From positions 957-8,963 of the forward strand of contig DMPJ01000195.1 in NCBI GenBank assembly GCA_003456035.1: a DNA stretch of 8,007 bases, read 5' to 3'. The notes beneath the pieces were generated by a model that did no database searches, was not told where the DNA came from, and saw only the letters and a program-made list of their open reading frames with translations. Numbering within the stretch: the stretch's first letter is position 1; each line of letters starts with the position of its first letter. The position numbers and the translations under genes were made by a program. Positions 6,023-8,007 of this stretch are shown piece by piece. Source of the stretch: Planktothrix sp. UBA8402 (lineage in GTDB: Bacteria > Cyanobacteriota > Cyanobacteriia > Cyanobacteriales > Microcoleaceae).

Positions 6023-6880
6023 ATGACAATTTTTCCAATAATTCAACGACAATCTTTTCAAAAAGGGTATTTTGTACAGACACACCCTAGGCAAACGAGG
6101 CATTTATTGGCAAAACCGTTATTTTCTGTGCTTCTGGGAGCGGTAATTTGGGGACTAGGAACGGGAATTTCCCTGCGGGCGAATGCCGAAACTCCAGAAA
6201 CAGCACCCGCCAATGTTACCACTCTTTTAAATCAAATTGATGCCGCCGCTAATAGTCAAGATGTAGAAAAAGTCATGGGCTTTTATGGCTCAAATTTTAC
6301 TAATTCCGATGGCTTAGACTATCAAAATTTGAGACAAGTTCTCAAGGATTTTTGGACTAGATATTCTCAACTTAATTATCGCACAAAATTACAATCTTGG
6401 CAACAAAATGGCGATACTTTAACCACTACCACAATTACGGAAATTACCGGAACTAAAAAAATTGATCATCGAGAGTTTTCTTTAACCTCAACCATCACAT
6501 CTCAACAACAAATTCAAGGAGAAAAAATTGTCCAACAGGAAATTCTAGCGGAAAAAAATCAACTGACATTAGGAAATAAACCTCCAACGGTAGTTTTTAA
6601 TGTGCCAGAGCAAGTTAAAGTAGGTCAGGAATTTAATATTGATGCTATTGTCCAAGAACCTTTAGGTAATGATATCTTAATTGGAACCGCAATTACACAA
6701 CCCGTCACAGCAAAATCCTATAGCGAGTCGGAGCTTTTGCAATTAGAATTTTTACCTTCTGGCGGTCTTTTTAAAATAGGTCAAGCTCCCGATACCGTAG
6801 GAAATAATTGGATTTCTGCTATTTTAATGCGTCAAGGAGGAGTAACATTAGTAACGCAACGTTTACGAGTAGTTAAATAA
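6023..6880 (+). CDS. Exported NTF2-like (SnoaL-type) protein, function unknown
   Basis: A 285-residue protein with a basic N-terminal leader of about 31 residues, a hydrophobic segment (LFSVLLGAVIWGLGTGISL, 33-51) and a likely signal peptidase site after RANA (52-55). It is probably periplasmic or thylakoid-lumenal. Residues about 62-180 have the pattern of an NTF2/SnoaL fold: a helix with LLNQIDAAANSQDVEKVMGFY, an acidic loop, a second helix (LRQVLKDFWTRY) and long Thr-rich strands (GDTLTTTTITEITG). The last 95 residues, from PPTVVFNVPEQVKVGQEFNI, look like a beta-sandwich domain. I see no catalytic motif and do not assign a reaction. The n-region before the hydrophobic core is long, so the true start may lie further in, but there is no internal ATG before the core. 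The gene is divergent from murG. Confidence 0.8.
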   Translation: MTIFPIIQRQSFQKGYFVQTHPRQTRHLLAKPLFSVLLGAVIWGLGTGISLRANAETPETAPANVTTLLNQIDAAANSQDVEKVMGFYGSNFTNSDGLDYQNLRQVLKDFWTRYSQLNYRTKLQSWQQNGDTLTTTTITEITGTKKIDHREFSLTSTITSQQQIQGEKIVQQEILAEKNQLTLGNKPPTVVFNVPEQVKVGQEFNIDAIVQEPLGNDILIGTAITQPVTAKSYSESELLQLEFLPSGGLFKIGQAPDTVGNNWISAILMRQGGVTLVTQRLRVVK

Positions 6881-6977
6881 TCAGTCATCAGTTATCAGTC
6901 ATCAGTTATCAGTCATTACCCATTACCCATTACCCATTACCCATTACCTATTACCTATTACCCATTACCAATTCCCC
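6881..6977. repeat. Heptanucleotide tandem repeat (STRR type) filling the whole spacer
   Basis: From the base after the stop codon of the NTF2-like gene the sequence reads as thirteen heptamers in a single phase. Five are TCAGTYA (6881-6915) and eight are TTACCYA or a one-base variant (6916-6971). A remnant TTCCCC then leads into the ATG at 6978. Both unit types share T at 1, A at 3 and A at 7, so one may have evolved from the other. Short tandemly repeated repetitive heptamers are known from heterocystous and filamentous cyanobacteria. The array leaves no space for a separate promoter or ribosome site before the next gene. Confidence 0.92.
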
Positions 6978-7946
6978 ATGATTCCTTTATTAGAGGTTAA
7001 AAATTTAGCCGTTAAGTTCTTTACCCTTGATGGGTTAGTTCATGCTGTGAATGGAATTTCCTATCAAGTATATTCAGGGGAAACCCTTGGAATTGTTGGG
7101 GAGTCGGGGTCAGGAAAAAGTATTAGTGTCTTATCAATTTTAGGGTTAATTCCATCGCCTCCAGGGAAAATAACCCAAGGTGAAATTTTATTTGAAGGTA
7201 AAAATTTACTCCAATTCAATTCTCAACAATTACAACAAATTCGGGGTAATGAAATTGCCATGATTTTTCAAGACCCGATGACTTCCCTTAACCCAGTTTT
7301 AACGATTGGAAAACAACTAACTGAATCTCTACAAATTCATCTAAAATTAACACCAGAAATAGCACAAAAACGAGCTATTCAACTATTACAACAGGTGGGA
7401 ATTTCCAATCCTGAAAAACGATTAAAAAACTATCCCCATGAATTTTCCGGGGGAATGCGTCAACGGGTAATGATTGCCATGGGGTTAGGATGTCAACCTA
7501 AATTATTAATCGCAGATGAACCCACAACAGCATTAGATGTAACTGTTCAAGCGCAGGTTGTGGAGTTAGTTAAACAACTGAAAAATGAACAGGGAATGTC
7601 TGTAATTTGGATTACCCATGACTTAGCATTATTAGCCGGATTAGCAGATAGAATTTTAGTCATGTATGCGGGGCAAATTGTGGAACTAGCAACGGTTTAT
7701 CAACTGTATAAAAATCCTCATCATCCCTATACAATTGGACTATTAGAAAGTTTACCTCGACTCGATCAAATTCGTCAAGAACCGTTAAAAGCTATTCAAG
7801 GAAATCCCCCTAATTTAATTGATTATCCCCCAGGATGTCCCTTTGCTCCTCGATGTCGATTTGCGATTGAACATTGTTTTCAAGAAAATCCCATGTTAGA
7901 ATTGATTGAACCTCATCATCAAGTCGCTTGTTGGGTACTTGCTTAA
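6978..7946 (+). CDS. Peptide/nickel-type ABC transporter ATP-binding protein (OppD/DppD family)
   Basis: ATPase subunit powering uptake of di- or oligopeptides or a related substrate across the inner membrane. All nucleotide-binding motifs are intact in 322 residues: Walker A GESGSGKS (41-48), Q-loop FQDP (Q98), signature FSGGMRQ (156-162), Walker B LLIADE (176-181), D-loop ALD (185-187) and switch ITHD (H214). The C-terminal extension has the family's HHPYT element and four cysteines (C287, C293, C300, C318) in the OppD/DppD pattern; in some relatives these hold an iron-sulfur cluster. Start is ATG 6978, where homology begins (LLEVKNLAVKF). There is no ribosome site because tandem repeats abut the start. 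The substrate cannot be told from the sequence. Permease and binding-protein genes are absent from the window, and cyanobacteria often scatter them. Confidence 0.93.
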   Translation: MIPLLEVKNLAVKFFTLDGLVHAVNGISYQVYSGETLGIVGESGSGKSISVLSILGLIPSPPGKITQGEILFEGKNLLQFNSQQLQQIRGNEIAMIFQDPMTSLNPVLTIGKQLTESLQIHLKLTPEIAQKRAIQLLQQVGISNPEKRLKNYPHEFSGGMRQRVMIAMGLGCQPKLLIADEPTTALDVTVQAQVVELVKQLKNEQGMSVIWITHDLALLAGLADRILVMYAGQIVELATVYQLYKNPHHPYTIGLLESLPRLDQIRQEPLKAIQGNPPNLIDYPPGCPFAPRCRFAIEHCFQENPMLELIEPHHQVACWVLA

Positions 7947-7960
7947 ATCGAGTCAAGCTC

Positions 7961-8007
7961 GGCGATTGAAATCGCGTCTACACAGACAAAACCCGCCGGC
8001 GCGGGTT
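7961..8007. repeat. Cyanobacterial dispersed repeat with two hairpins, cut by the window edge
   Basis: GCGATT-GA-AATCGC (7962-7975) is a perfect 6-bp inverted repeat. After GTCTACACAGACAA comes AACCCGC-CGGC-GCGGGTT (7990-8007), a perfect 7-bp stem with a 4-base loop that could extend beyond the window. The order, an AATCGC palindrome, then TACACAGACAAA, then a CCCGC hairpin, matches a dispersed intergenic repeat I recall from filamentous cyanobacteria. It starts 14 bases after the ABC ATPase stop and could also act as a transcript end, though no T-run is visible inside the window. Confidence 0.6.

Noticed and set aside
89..8007. CRISPR array, tRNA, rRNA or transposase
   Set aside because: No spaced direct repeats of CRISPR type, no cloverleaf or rRNA sequence and no transposase frame were seen. 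The only tandem repeats are the heptamers at 6881-6977.

Overview
The window is cyanobacterial chromosome, most likely from a filamentous Oscillatoriales-type strain. The evidence is a DnaX that opens in the cyanobacterial way, three HIP1 octamers (GCGATCGC at 619, 3658 and 5857), heptanucleotide tandem repeats of the cyanobacterial STRR type, a lumen-type pentapeptide-repeat protein, AT-rich third codon positions, and GC-rich dispersed hairpins of the form AACCCGC/GCGGGTT. The genus is an inference.

Layout. Bases 1-88 hold the first 29 codons of a leftward gene that runs off the window. Bases 89-552 are a divergent non-coding leader. Bases 553-3837 carry dnaX (tau subunit of the DNA polymerase III clamp loader), interrupted at its Walker B motif by a 430-residue intein (940-2229). 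Bases 3838-4058 are a convergent spacer with a palindromic element and the terminator of the next gene. Bases 4059-4712 (minus) encode an exported pentapeptide-repeat protein and 4863-5927 (minus) encode MurG. Bases 6023-6880 (plus) encode an exported NTF2-like protein. Bases 6881-6977 are wholly heptamer tandem repeat. Bases 6978-7946 (plus) encode an OppD/DppD-type ABC ATPase. The window ends inside a dispersed repeat (7961-8007).

Main discovery. Between intein splicing blocks B and F, where an intein normally carries its homing endonuclease in frame, the DnaX/intein frame reads as roughly 300 residues with no recognisable domain. The frame at -1 to it is open from 1143 to 2165 and encodes, from the ATG at 1167, a 332-residue protein with two LAGLIDADG-type motifs (acidic residues D138 and D237/D238) preceded by two CxCGCG...GH metal-finger-like modules. 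One stretch of about 1 kb therefore appears to be read in two frames. One frame yields a spliceable intein in an essential replication protein. The other yields the probable homing nuclease that would spread the element. The nested gene begins just after block B and stops at the edge of block F.

The remaining genes look like ordinary chromosomal housekeeping or envelope genes with no clear functional tie to dnaX. MurG and the pentapeptide gene are co-directional but separated by 144 bases. MurG and the NTF2-like gene are divergent from a 95-base shared control region. The ABC ATPase follows the NTF2-like gene with only repeats in between, and its permease partners are not in the window.
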